This document shows, one piece after another, positions 56,586 through 64,000 of a DNA stretch of 64,000 nucleotides. Positions within the stretch are counted from its first letter, which is position 1. The number at the start of each line of letters is the position of its first letter. The translations under genes were made by a program, and so were the position numbers. The notes under the pieces were generated by a model. It did not search any database. It worked only from the letters and a program-made list of their open reading frames with translations, and was not told the origin of the DNA. This stretch comes from GCA-020343675 sp964462945 (GTDB taxonomy: Bacteria > Planctomycetota > Phycisphaerae > Sedimentisphaerales > Anaerobacaceae): positions 37,760-101,759 of the forward strand of contig CAYWZW010000009.1 of NCBI GenBank assembly GCA_964462945.1. The letters are read 5' to 3'.

Positions 56586-57350
56586 CTATTTGAGAACGTG
56601 TTTTGCCATTTTGGGCGGCCGGCCGAGCAGCTCGGTGAAGTGGCGGACTAAAATCTTCTCGATTTCCCTGAGTGTTTTTTCCGCCGCTTCTGGAATCTTT
56701 CTGAGATTGGCCAGGCAAGCGGCCGCCTCTTTGGTCAGCCTGACCTTATCGGGAAACGTCGGCTCGCAATCTCGGCAGACAAGACCGTTGGCGGAGCTGC
56801 TGAAATAGACCTCGCCGCTCGCCGCTCCTCGCTCCACCGCAAGGTGTCCTGTGGAGTACCTGGTTTTGCAGTTTACACAGTAATCCCAAATCGGCATTAC
56901 GCCGGCTTCTTTAAGCAGAGTTAGTTGAAATAATATCAGCAGTGAAATCGTACCTCGTGGCTCGTGACGGGTGACTCGTGTATCCTTTAAGAATTGCAGA
57001 AAGCTCTCGAAAAGCTGTGGATGCGGGTCGTAATCGTCCGTCATGCCGTTGAGCAGCTCCGCGGCGAAAAGACAGCAATGGAGGGCAAAAAGGTCTTTGG
57101 CCAGATGTGCAAGGCTCGGCTGCTGCTGGAATTCCGTGAGCGTGGCGAGCTTATCCCTGGCTGTGTCGGAGAAAACAATTTCACCAAAGGCAAACACTTC
57201 GATGGGGCCGTCAAACGCCGACTTGGGCCGCTTTGAGCCTTTGGCGATGGCGCTGATCTTGCCGGTATCTCGGGCAAAAAAGGTTACGACCTGGGATGTT
57301 TCGGAAAAATCGACGGCGCGTATGCAAATGGCCAGGTCCTTCGTCAGCAT
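56586..57350 (-). CDS. recO: DNA repair protein RecO
   Basis: 255 residues from the ATG at 57350 (MLTKDLAICIRAVDFSETSQ). An OB-fold domain (VVTFFARDTGKISAIAKGSK) is followed by the helical zinc-finger domain (WDYCVNCKTRYSTGHLAVER...LVCRDCEPTFPDKV, CxxC/CxxC). RecO works with RecF/RecR to load RecA on gapped DNA. Residues around position 128-133 (KDTRVTRHEPRGTI) are encoded by a CTCGTGACGGGTGACTCGTG repeat (56951-56984), probably an in-frame insertion in a loop. The gene begins a long minus-strand run of housekeeping genes, downstream of ybeY. Confidence 0.9.
   Translation of the reverse strand: MLTKDLAICIRAVDFSETSQVVTFFARDTGKISAIAKGSKRPKSAFDGPIEVFAFGEIVFSDTARDKLATLTEFQQQPSLAHLAKDLFALHCCLFAAELLNGMTDDYDPHPQLFESFLQFLKDTRVTRHEPRGTISLLILFQLTLLKEAGVMPIWDYCVNCKTRYSTGHLAVERGAASGEVYFSSSANGLVCRDCEPTFPDKVRLTKEAAACLANLRKIPEAAEKTLREIEKILVRHFTELLGRPPKMAKHVLK
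56951..56984 (-). repeat. CTCGTGGCTCGTGAC repeat inside recO
   Basis: TACCTCGTGGCTCGTGACGG followed by GTGACTCGTGTATCC: three CTCGTG words in a row. On the coding strand this reads as TRVTRHEPRG, which I recognise as a typical translated dispersed-repeat motif, not a RecO family segment. Confidence 0.6.
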
Positions 57351-57390
57351 CGCTATTGTTTGAAGACCTTCCGGATTCAAAATTCGATAT

Positions 57391-57897
57391 TCATCGGCCC
57401 TTATTATATACCGGGCCGTAGCCGAGTTCCTGCAAAATCTCGTCCTCGGCCTGGTGCATCTTTCGAGCGCCGCTGCCTGTGGAGTCGTCGAATCCAAAGT
57501 TGTGCAGCAAGCCGTGCGTTATGTAGAGCGCCAGCTCCGCTTCGCTTGAATGTCCCCGCAAATGGGCCTGCCTCACGGCCATTTGGCCATTGACGACCAC
57601 TTCGAGCGTTTTGCAGTTGAGATCTCGGGCGTGCGAGGCTTCTTCATCGGACAAGTCAAAGCTCAGGCAATCCGTCGTCGCTTTGCGGCTCAGGAACTGG
57701 CTGCTCAATTCCCGGATTTGGATATCGTCAACTATCGCAATGCTGACCTGGTATTTTGTACCTGGTGTCCCGTGCCCGGCGAAACGGTTGCAGACGGCCT
57801 TGACCAGTTTCTTTAATCTGGGCGGGGAAACACGCACGTCTCTGAAATTCTTCGCGATTCGAAGGGTCATACCTTGATCTTGTTTTGCGGAGGTCAT
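57391..57897 (-). CDS. ybeY: Endoribonuclease YbeY
   Basis: 168 residues from the ATG at 57897; another ATG at 57870 is possible. VSIAIVDDIQIRELSSQFLS, TTDCLSFDLSDE and LALYITHGLLHNFGFDDS give the UPF0054 pattern. The canonical metal site is HGxLHxxGxDH; here the third His is Asp (HGLLHNFGFDD), with a later His in RKMHQAED, so the third ligand may be altered or supplied from the shifted position. YbeY processes 16S rRNA and takes part in ribosome quality control. Downstream of the phoH and HD genes, the order common in many bacteria (phoH-HD-ybeY). Confidence 0.9.
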   Translation of the reverse strand: MTSAKQDQGMTLRIAKNFRDVRVSPPRLKKLVKAVCNRFAGHGTPGTKYQVSIAIVDDIQIRELSSQFLSRKATTDCLSFDLSDEEASHARDLNCKTLEVVVNGQMAVRQAHLRGHSSEAELALYITHGLLHNFGFDDSTGSGARKMHQAEDEILQELGYGPVYNKGR

Positions 57898-57906
57898 TCT
57901 CGTACG

Positions 57907-59457
57907 TTAGTCGTCTTCCGGCTCGGGCGGCTCGGGTTGGGATTGGCTGCCTGGCGGCACGTCCGGTGCTTGCGGATATGCGATTCGGCCGTGATAGTGC
58001 GCCGCCAGAGTCATGGATATGCTGGCCTCGATCTGGCTGAGCTCCCGCAGAGACAGGTCACATTCGTCGAACTGGCCGTCCTGGAGGCGTTTCATCGCCA
58101 TGTTGTGCACGACCGCTTCTATTTTTGTCGGCGTTATTTCCGAGAGGCTCCTGACGGCGCCTTCCACGGTGTCGGCCAGCATGACAATCGCTGCTTCTTT
58201 GGTTCGCGGTTTCGGGCCGGGGTATCTGAATTCACTCTCAGAAGGAGCGTCCGCCGTTTTTCCTTTTGAGCCTTTGGCTTTCAACTTTTTGGCCTCGTTG
58301 TAGAAAGGTTCGATGAGAGTTGTGCCGTGATGCGTTTCGATGAACTGCCGGAGCACGCTGGGCAGGCCGTATTCCTTGGCCATTTCGATTCCGTCTTTGA
58401 CGTGGCCGATGATGATCAAATGACTCATCGTGGGCGAGAGCTTCTCGTGCCGGCTGGCGAAGCCCAGCTCATTTTCGATATAATAACCGGCCTTGTTGAT
58501 CTTCCCGATGTCGTGGTAATAGGCGCCCACCCTGCACAGAAGACCGTTGCGCCCGATGGCGGTGGCCGCCGCCTCGGCGATGGAGCCGATCAACAGGCTG
58601 TGGCTGAACGTGCCGGGCGCTTCCATGTGAAGCCTCTTGAGCAGGCGTTGATTGGCGTCGCTGTAGTCCAGGAGCGTCATGCTCGTTGCTATGCGGAAGA
58701 CCTTTTCAATCAGCGGGAGCAGACCTTGGATGAACACGCCGACAACAAGGGTTATCCCTGCATGAAGGCCGGCATCTCTGAAAATTTGAGCAGACTCGAA
58801 TTTTCGGGGTAGATAGTCCAGAGCCGCGGCGGCTATGAACACAACGACCGCCGCCAGCGTGCTGACCTGGAGCAGTCTGATTCGCGTGCGGATTTCTTTC
58901 AGCAAGAAACAGCAGGTCACCACGCCGGCGCCCATGGTCAGAAACAGGTCGATACCCGTTAGCTGGGGTCCGTTATCCGGTATCGATTCGACCGCGAGAC
59001 AGGCAAAGAGACAATAGAATACGCTTATGCCTATCGCAAAGCGCTGGTCGTAGGCGATTGTCAAGATGACGGCTGTTGTGACGGCGGTTCCCGTCGCCAG
59101 AAAGGTGTGTTCCGTGGACGAGACGCCGAGCTTGGCTGCCGCCAGCATCACGGCAAACAGGCCGACCAGCACCAGGGCCCGGGCGTGGTTCTTCCTCATC
59201 CTCTTTTGGTAACGATGGATATATAAAGCCCCCGCCAGGGAGATCAAAACCACGATGACGGCGGTGGGTATGATTTTGGAAGCCCCGGCGTCGGGCAGCG
59301 CCAGAACAAAGGTGCACAGGACGACAAAAAGCAGCCAAGTCAGGATAGAGATCAGCGCGTCCGTGCTGGCAAACCTGTTTATTTGTGAGAAACGCTCGGC
59401 CGACATATCTCTGCGGACCTGACTTCGTCGCGGGCTTATTCTCTTCCAAAGTCCCAT
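57907..59457 (-). CDS. 7TM-HD family phosphohydrolase (PgpH/YqfF-like, short form)
   Basis: 516 residues. Six to seven hydrophobic segments fill residues ~40-270 (for example STDALISILTWLLFVVLCTF, ALVLVGLFAVMLAAAK, AGITLVVGVFIQGLLPLI), followed by the HD domain: GTFSHSLLIGSIAEAAATAI, RVGAYYHDIGKINKAGYYIE, SHLIIIGHVKDGIEMAKEYG and IETHHGTTLIEPFY. This is the 7TM-HD pattern of c-di-AMP phosphodiesterases. The usual ~300-residue extracytoplasmic 7TMR-HDED domain before the membrane block is missing, so input from outside must differ. It lies between phoH and ybeY (9 and 25 bp gaps). Specificity for c-di-AMP is inferred from the family only. Confidence 0.85.
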   Translation of the reverse strand: MGLWKRISPRRSQVRRDMSAERFSQINRFASTDALISILTWLLFVVLCTFVLALPDAGASKIIPTAVIVVLISLAGALYIHRYQKRMRKNHARALVLVGLFAVMLAAAKLGVSSTEHTFLATGTAVTTAVILTIAYDQRFAIGISVFYCLFACLAVESIPDNGPQLTGIDLFLTMGAGVVTCCFLLKEIRTRIRLLQVSTLAAVVVFIAAAALDYLPRKFESAQIFRDAGLHAGITLVVGVFIQGLLPLIEKVFRIATSMTLLDYSDANQRLLKRLHMEAPGTFSHSLLIGSIAEAAATAIGRNGLLCRVGAYYHDIGKINKAGYYIENELGFASRHEKLSPTMSHLIIIGHVKDGIEMAKEYGLPSVLRQFIETHHGTTLIEPFYNEAKKLKAKGSKGKTADAPSESEFRYPGPKPRTKEAAIVMLADTVEGAVRSLSEITPTKIEAVVHNMAMKRLQDGQFDECDLSLRELSQIEASISMTLAAHYHGRIAYPQAPDVPPGSQSQPEPPEPEDD

Positions 59458-59482
59458 CTATGATTCCCGTTGGTATTGGCGA

Positions 59483-60424
59483 CTAATTCGCTTTGGCTTT
59501 CTTTTTGTAAGCCTGCACGATGTTCTGGACCAGCCGGTGCCGCACGATGTCCTTCTGAGCTAATTCCACGCAGCCTATGCCTTTGATTCGTCGCAGCGTT
59601 TCAATGGCTTCGATCATTCCGCTTTTCTGGCCCGCCGGCAGATCGATTTGCGTGATGTCCCCCGTGATGATCATTTTTGAGCCGTGCCCGAGTCTTGTCA
59701 GGACCATGAGCATCTGCAGCGCCGAGGTGTTCTGGGCTTCGTCACAGATGATGACGGCTTCGTTCAACGTTCGGCCTCGCATGAAGGCCAGTGGAATGAT
59801 CTCGATAATATCCAGTTCCGTGAGTTTCCTCATCTGGGCAAAATCCATCATATCTTCGAGGGCGTCGAACAGAGGACGAAGATACGGGTTGACCTTTGCC
59901 TGCAAGTCTCCCGGCAGAAAGCCGAGTTTCTCGCCGGCCTCGACGGCCGGACGGGCCAGGACGATTCTGCGGACTTGCCGTTTCTTGAGCATGGAGACGG
60001 CCACGGCTACGGCCAGGTAGGTCTTGCCGGTTCCCGCCGGCCCGATACAAAAGGTCACGTCGTTGGCCAGCATGGTTTCGATATACTTCAACTGTCCCTT
60101 GGTGGACGGCTCAATGACTTTCTTATGCGAGAAGACGCTCAGGATCTCGTCGGGCTCGATCGTTTCGCACGAATCCCGGTGTCTGAGAAAGGCGGTCACG
60201 TCCGCCGCCTCAAGGCAGCCGTGCTTGAGAAGCTGTTCCTGCATTTTACCGAGGATTTCGACGGCCCTGTTGACGTCTTTTTCCTTGCCCGTGATGACCA
60301 GCTTGCTGTGGCGAGCGGCAATTTGAACGCCGAGCGCCTGGTGCAGAAGACGAAGGTAACTGTCCGCGGGGCCGAACAGCTCGATCTGATTGTCCGTCGA
60401 ATTCAATTGTATCGTAACGTCCAA
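59483..60424 (-). CDS. PhoH-like ATPase
   Basis: 313 residues. An N-terminal KH-like region (VTIQLNSTDNQIELFGPADS) precedes the P-loop domain: IGPAGTGKTYLAVAVAVSML, IVLARPAVEAGEKLGFLPGD, IPLAFMRGRTLNEAVIICDE-AQN and LTRLGHGSKMIITGDITQID. PhoH proteins are predicted RNA-dependent ATPases; in many bacteria the gene is next to ybeY, suggesting a role in rRNA processing. The same linkage holds here with the HD gene in between. cdsA starts 12 bp further upstream on the same strand. Confidence 0.92.
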   Translation of the reverse strand: MDVTIQLNSTDNQIELFGPADSYLRLLHQALGVQIAARHSKLVITGKEKDVNRAVEILGKMQEQLLKHGCLEAADVTAFLRHRDSCETIEPDEILSVFSHKKVIEPSTKGQLKYIETMLANDVTFCIGPAGTGKTYLAVAVAVSMLKKRQVRRIVLARPAVEAGEKLGFLPGDLQAKVNPYLRPLFDALEDMMDFAQMRKLTELDIIEIIPLAFMRGRTLNEAVIICDEAQNTSALQMLMVLTRLGHGSKMIITGDITQIDLPAGQKSGMIEAIETLRRIKGIGCVELAQKDIVRHRLVQNIVQAYKKKAKAN

Positions 60425-60436
60425 CGTGGTCCTCTA

Positions 60437-61294
60437 TCAACAACTCCACATAAAGAACAAGTATGCAAAGGGCGCGGCGACCAGAAGCGAGTCTATGATG
60501 TCCAGTATCCCGCCGAAGCCGGGCACTTTATTGGCCGAATCCTTCCGTTCAGCATCTCGCTTCATCATGGACTCGGTCAAATCGCCCATCTGCCCGATAA
60601 AGGCAAAACACAGGCCAAAAACAATGGCCAGCCACCACGCCATTATATCACAACTGACCGCAAAGCCTACAGCGACTATTACCGCCGCGGCACAAGCGCC
60701 GCCCATGCCCTCCCAGGTCTTGGACGGGCTGACTTTCGGGGAAAACTTGTGTTTACCGAACAGAGTTCCGATGGCATAAGCTCCTATATCAGAGGACTTT
60801 ACAACGAAAACAAACATGAGCAGAGGCCAGAGCCCAAACTCGATTCGGGCCGCCAGGCAAAAGCTGCTCAGAAGTCCCAGATACCAAATCGAAAAACAAT
60901 TTGCCCCACAATTGGCCAGGACTCCGCAAGTCCCATAGCGTGCGTACTGGCATAGAAGCACGGCCAGCAACGTAAAGACCGACAGCAAAAGCAGATAGAG
61001 TTCCGGCCGAAGGCTTATGAGCTGCTGCCAAAAACGCCAGGTGGCGAATAGAATGGAGCTGATGATCGAAACAGGCAGGAAGACCTTCAGATTTTTCGCC
61101 CCCGCGAGTTTCGACAGCTCGATTTGGGCGGGAATGGCCAACAGGGCGATAAGGATGCACAAGGCCGTCCCCTGCACAGATTTGTCGTCGGTTGTCGAGG
61201 TTGTCAGAGAGCCGTCAAGCCAGCCGTCGAAAAGGGCGACGGCGGTGAATAACACCGTCATCAATGTTCCAAAAAGCAACCTGTATTTCAGCAT
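60437..61294 (-). CDS. cdsA: Phosphatidate cytidylyltransferase
   Basis: 285 residues with about eight hydrophobic segments (MLKYRLLFGTLMTVLFTAVA at the start). The signature region near the C-terminus, SMMKRDAERKDSANKVPGF followed by GGILDIIDSLLVAAPFAY, matches CdsA, although the usual GHGG...DRxD is GFGG...DIID; SPSKTWEGMGGACAAAVIV is the other conserved loop. It makes CDP-diacylglycerol for phospholipid synthesis in the inner membrane. uppS is directly upstream (65 bp), the standard uppS-cdsA order. Confidence 0.9.
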   Translation of the reverse strand: MLKYRLLFGTLMTVLFTAVALFDGWLDGSLTTSTTDDKSVQGTALCILIALLAIPAQIELSKLAGAKNLKVFLPVSIISSILFATWRFWQQLISLRPELYLLLLSVFTLLAVLLCQYARYGTCGVLANCGANCFSIWYLGLLSSFCLAARIEFGLWPLLMFVFVVKSSDIGAYAIGTLFGKHKFSPKVSPSKTWEGMGGACAAAVIVAVGFAVSCDIMAWWLAIVFGLCFAFIGQMGDLTESMMKRDAERKDSANKVPGFGGILDIIDSLLVAAPFAYLFFMWSC

Positions 61295-61358
61295 TTCTCA
61301 ATTCGTTCGGACGTTTTGCAGGAGTGCGATTGTTGTTTATGAGTTTGCGCTCCAGCGG

Positions 61359-62126
61359 CTACGAAATCATTTTGATAGTCCCAAAACGTCGGCTTCGTTT
61401 TGCGTATGCCCGGACGGCTTTTTCAAGAGATGCTTTCTCAAAATCGGGCCACAACGTTTTTGTAACATAGAACTCACTGTATGAAATCTGCCAGAGCAGA
61501 AAATTACTGATTCTCATTTCGTTTGCGGTACGTATCAAGAGGTCCGGCTCGGCCAGTCCGGCTCCGTACAGGTGGGCGCTAATGCACTCTTCGTTGATAT
61601 CGTTGAGGTGGAGGTCGCCTCTCTTGTATTCTTGAGCGATCTTCCTGGTCACATCCACGATTTCCGTTCGGCCGCCGTAATTCAAGGCCAGGGCCAGCGT
61701 CATGCCTGTATTCTTGCCGGTCTTCTCCATGGTCTCGGCGAGTTCCTTTTGTACCGGCACGGGAAGTCCGGCCAGCCGGCCGAGGTGAATCAGCTTTACG
61801 TTGTTTTTCATCAACGTGGGCCGGATCCCGACAAGGTACTCGGCGTACAGATGCATAAGAGCGTTGACTTCCATTTCGGGTCTTTTCCAGTTCTCTATGC
61901 TGAAAGAGTATAAAGTCAGAGACTCGATGCCAAAATCGACGCAGTATTGAGCGATTCGCTCGACCGTTTTAGCGCCCCGGCGGTGCCCTTCGACTCGCGG
62001 CAGGGACCTCTGCTGGGCCCACCGGCCGTTGCCGTCCATAATGATCGCCAGATGGCGGGGCATCCGTTCGGGTGTCAGCCCAAGGCGCCTGGCGGTTTCA
62101 TCGAGTTTTTCTTTAAAGCTTTTCAT
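61359..62126 (-). CDS. uppS: Isoprenyl transferase (undecaprenyl diphosphate synthase)
   Basis: 255 residues from the ATG at 62126 (MKSFKEKLDETARRLGLTPE); the open frame extends 15 codons upstream. HLAIIMDGNGRWAQQRSLPR with the catalytic Asp, VEGHRRGAKTVERIAQYC, LTLYSFSIENWKRPEMEV, ALNYGGRTEIVDVTRKIA and EPDLLIRTANEMRISNFLLW are the cis-prenyltransferase motifs. It builds the C55 lipid carrier for peptidoglycan and LPS. Located 49 bp downstream of purA and upstream of cdsA. Confidence 0.95.
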   Translation of the reverse strand: MKSFKEKLDETARRLGLTPERMPRHLAIIMDGNGRWAQQRSLPRVEGHRRGAKTVERIAQYCVDFGIESLTLYSFSIENWKRPEMEVNALMHLYAEYLVGIRPTLMKNNVKLIHLGRLAGLPVPVQKELAETMEKTGKNTGMTLALALNYGGRTEIVDVTRKIAQEYKRGDLHLNDINEECISAHLYGAGLAEPDLLIRTANEMRISNFLLWQISYSEFYVTKTLWPDFEKASLEKAVRAYAKRSRRFGTIKMIS

Positions 62127-62174
62127 GGCGGACAGCGTTTGGTGCCTGGTTTTCCCTGCCCTGTGCGCCAAACG

Positions 62175-63458
62175 TTAGTGTCTGAAAATGGTCTGGGTTC
62201 GTTTTGGCCCGACGCCAACGATGGTGACGGGTCTGCCGATAAGCTCCTCGATTCGGCAAACGTAGTCCCGGGCGTTCACGGGCAAGTCCTGAAAGTCTCT
62301 GACCTCGCTTATGTCCTGGTCCCAGCCGGGCAGCGTCTCGTAAACGGGACTGGCCTGGGCGAGCCTGGCCGTATTGGCCGGGAAAAAGGTCTTTTCTTGC
62401 CCGTTGATTTTATAGGCCCTGCAGATCTTTAATTCTTTCAGGCCGCCGAGCGTATCAAGGTGCAGTAGTGCGACTGAGCCGATGGCGCCGATGGTTACGC
62501 TGTAGGACACCGCCACGGCGTCGAACCAGCCGCATCGGCGCGGACGGCCGGTCGTGGTGCCGTATTCGTTCCCTTTGTCGCGGATGTATTGGCCGATCTC
62601 GTTGTCCTGCTCGACGGGGAACGGGCCGGCGCCGACCCGGGTTGTGTAGGCTTTGACCACGCCGATGAATTTATCGACCCATTTGGCGGGCACACCGCAG
62701 CCGGCCGGCATGCCCAGCGCGCTGGAGTTCGAGCTGGTGACGAATGGAAACGTCCCGTGGTCCAAATCCAGCAGCGAGCCCTGGGCGCCTTCGAAGAGGA
62801 TGGATTTGCTCTCGGCGATGGACTTGTGCAGAAATTCGGTGGTGTCCGTCACGTAGGGCAGAAACCTGTGGGCGTATGATTCGCACTTTTCGAAGATGGC
62901 GTCGGCACTCATCGGCTCGGCGTCGTAGAGGGCCCCGAAAATCTTGTTCTTGTATTCGACGATTGTTTGCAGTTTGGTTTTGAGCCCTTCGAGATTTCCC
63001 AAGTCACCCATGCGGAGGGCATGGCTTCTGCCGACTTTGTCGGCGTAACAAGGGCCGATGCCGCGCACCGTTGTGCCCAGCTTGTTCTTGCCGAGCGACT
63101 CTTCGCTTAGCTGATCCTCCCTCTTGTGGTAGTCCAGGACGACGTGGGCATTCTCACTGATAAGGAGCCGTCCGTCGAGCGAAATGCCTTTTTGGGCGAG
63201 CGTGTCAATTTCGGTTCCCAGGACTTCCGGATCAACGACCACGCCGTTTGCAATGACGCAGATGACTTTCGGCCGGACCGAACCGCTGGGCAGCAGATGC
63301 AAAGCGAACCGGGTATCGCCGACGACCACCGTGTGGCCGGCATTGGCTCCGCCGCCGTATCGCACGACGGCATCACTGTGCTCGGCGAGGATATCGACAA
63401 CCTTGCCTTTGCCTTCGTCGCCCCACTGTAATCCCACAACGCAATGATTCATGTGCAT
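62175..63458 (-). CDS. purA: Adenylosuccinate synthase
   Basis: 427 residues from the ATG at 63458; ATG at 63452 is as likely, with AAGGA four or ten bases before. VVGLQWGDEGKGKVVDILAE is the GTP-binding P-loop with the catalytic Asp; VVRYGGGANAGHTVVVGDTR, GTTVRGIGPCYADKVGRSHA, LFEGAQGSLLDLDHGTFPFV and TTGRPRRCGWFDAVAVSYSV follow. It condenses IMP with aspartate using GTP on the way to AMP. It precedes uppS on the same strand; no other purine gene is in the window. Confidence 0.97.
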   Translation of the reverse strand: MHMNHCVVGLQWGDEGKGKVVDILAEHSDAVVRYGGGANAGHTVVVGDTRFALHLLPSGSVRPKVICVIANGVVVDPEVLGTEIDTLAQKGISLDGRLLISENAHVVLDYHKREDQLSEESLGKNKLGTTVRGIGPCYADKVGRSHALRMGDLGNLEGLKTKLQTIVEYKNKIFGALYDAEPMSADAIFEKCESYAHRFLPYVTDTTEFLHKSIAESKSILFEGAQGSLLDLDHGTFPFVTSSNSSALGMPAGCGVPAKWVDKFIGVVKAYTTRVGAGPFPVEQDNEIGQYIRDKGNEYGTTTGRPRRCGWFDAVAVSYSVTIGAIGSVALLHLDTLGGLKELKICRAYKINGQEKTFFPANTARLAQASPVYETLPGWDQDISEVRDFQDLPVNARDYVCRIEELIGRPVTIVGVGPKRTQTIFRH

Positions 63459-63522
63459 ACATTCCTTCTGGTCGTCTGCCGCTCTTCATTCTACAAGAGG
63501 CCGGGTCCTGCCTCGATCGCGT

Positions 63523-63984
63523 TCAACTGATTTTCGCCACCAGATGATCCAAAACGGCGCCCAGGTTGTCATACCTCCTGTTGCTCAAGGCCCGGCGGAC
63601 TTCGTTGCCGTTCCCGTCTTTGTAGGTGATGATAAAAAAGCCCCTCTTGTCGAAGTAGGTCTTGTCTATTTTTTGTATGGAATCGTAGCGAATCCTTTCC
63701 TTGTCGCTGACCACAAGCTCGCTTTCGTCCGCGATGAGTTTCTTACGTTTTACGGCGAACAGGTACGCGCCTAAGAGCACCGCGGCGCCGGCGAAAAAGG
63801 GCGGCGATTTCTGATTGAAGACCAGGGTGCCGTTCGGCTCGCCGTTGGCATCGGTGTTTTCTTTCCTGAACGTCTCGTTGAAATAGCCGTCATACGCAAA
63901 CCAAACCGCGCCAACAATGCAAAGACCTATGTAGATTTTGAGATTCGTCTTTTTGAATTTGCTGGTCGGCGCCTCAATAGCCAT
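63523..63984 (-). CDS. Small hypothetical membrane protein
   Basis: 153 residues. Two hydrophobic segments (LKIYIGLCIVGAVWFAYDGY and PPFFAGAAVLLGAYLFAVKR) flank a ~20-residue polar loop (NETFRKENTDANGEPNGTLV); the C-terminal ~80 residues are cytoplasmic and resemble a PH-like beta domain (LVVSDKERIRYDSIQKIDKT, KRGFFIITYKDGNGNEVRRA). AGGGACC lies upstream of the ATG. I do not recognise a named family. It lies 64 bp upstream of purA on the same strand and may be co-transcribed. The gene is complete; 16 bases remain to the window edge. Confidence 0.7.
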   Translation of the reverse strand: MAIEAPTSKFKKTNLKIYIGLCIVGAVWFAYDGYFNETFRKENTDANGEPNGTLVFNQKSPPFFAGAAVLLGAYLFAVKRKKLIADESELVVSDKERIRYDSIQKIDKTYFDKRGFFIITYKDGNGNEVRRALSNRRYDNLGAVLDHLVAKIS

Positions 63985-64000
63985 TTGCAGGTCCCTGGTC

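Noticed and set aside
59684..60955. 423-codon plus-strand frame across phoH and cdsA
   Set aside because: Antisense to two well-supported genes; no coding features.

Overview
The window looks like chromosomal DNA from a diderm member of the Planctomycetota, most likely a Phycisphaerae-type lineage. The evidence is protein content rather than any marker RNA: Tat-exported Gfo/Idh/MocA oxidoreductase, xylose-isomerase-like TIM barrel and DUF6807 proteins, a one-gene sulfatase, a pseudopilin with an H-X9-DG-like end, DUF1573 and PA14/FN3 secreted proteins, several ECF sigma factors, and an outer-membrane/LPS set (LpxD, OmpH, BamA). No rRNA, tRNA, CRISPR array or prophage was seen.

Layout. 1-5249 (minus): dnaB, bamA, ompH and an lpxD cut off by the window edge. 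5250-12914: a very large leucine-rich-repeat secreted protein, a pseudopilin overlapping a RelB-like antitoxin, gene remnants, a 44-codon entericidin-like lipoprotein and an MltA-like lytic transglycosylase, with many short intergenic repeats. 12915-22296 (plus): a 1196-residue multidomain secreted protein, murG, then a carbohydrate-type cluster (TIM barrel-DUF6807 fusion, Gfo/Idh/MocA oxidoreductase, sugar-phosphate isomerase/epimerase). 22318-23290: a REP-associated tyrosine transposase (RAYT) bracketed by REP-like palindromes that recur elsewhere. 23307-28303 (minus): a lone ECF sigma factor and a GntR/ABC-transporter operon with a putative operator. 28304-35966: an unknown membrane protein, a DUF1573 lipoprotein, a TPR lipoprotein, tilS and a sulfatase. 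36040-42603 (minus): three consecutive modules, each an ECF sigma factor followed by a membrane protein with a LolA/RseB-like extracytoplasmic domain. 42996-50924 (plus): central metabolism (gap, pgk, a nucleotidyltransferase pair, rpe, accD, hisC, hisB, ispF). 50925-52804: a small AT-rich accessory island (GxxExxY protein, its broken copy, a frameshifted nuclease-like gene) bounded by a dispersed repeat. 52805-56555 (plus): cysS and ruvCAB. 56586-63984 (minus): recO, ybeY, a 7TM-HD phosphohydrolase, a PhoH-like ATPase, cdsA, uppS, purA and a small membrane protein.

The most interesting region is 36040-42603. In each of the three membrane partners the reading frame passes through a conserved Shine-Dalgarno/ATG (GGAGAAC-RATY-ATG) exactly at the cytoplasm/membrane boundary, and the sequence after that ATG resembles a cleavable signal peptide. 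One gene may therefore make both a membrane-anchored anti-sigma factor (RseA-like) and a free periplasmic sensor (RseB-like). Other notable points are a RAYT/REP system whose REPs have entered a signal-peptide coding region, several simple repeats carried in frame inside housekeeping genes (tilS, recO), and a U-UUU-UUA heptamer in the zero frame joining two halves of a nuclease-like gene.
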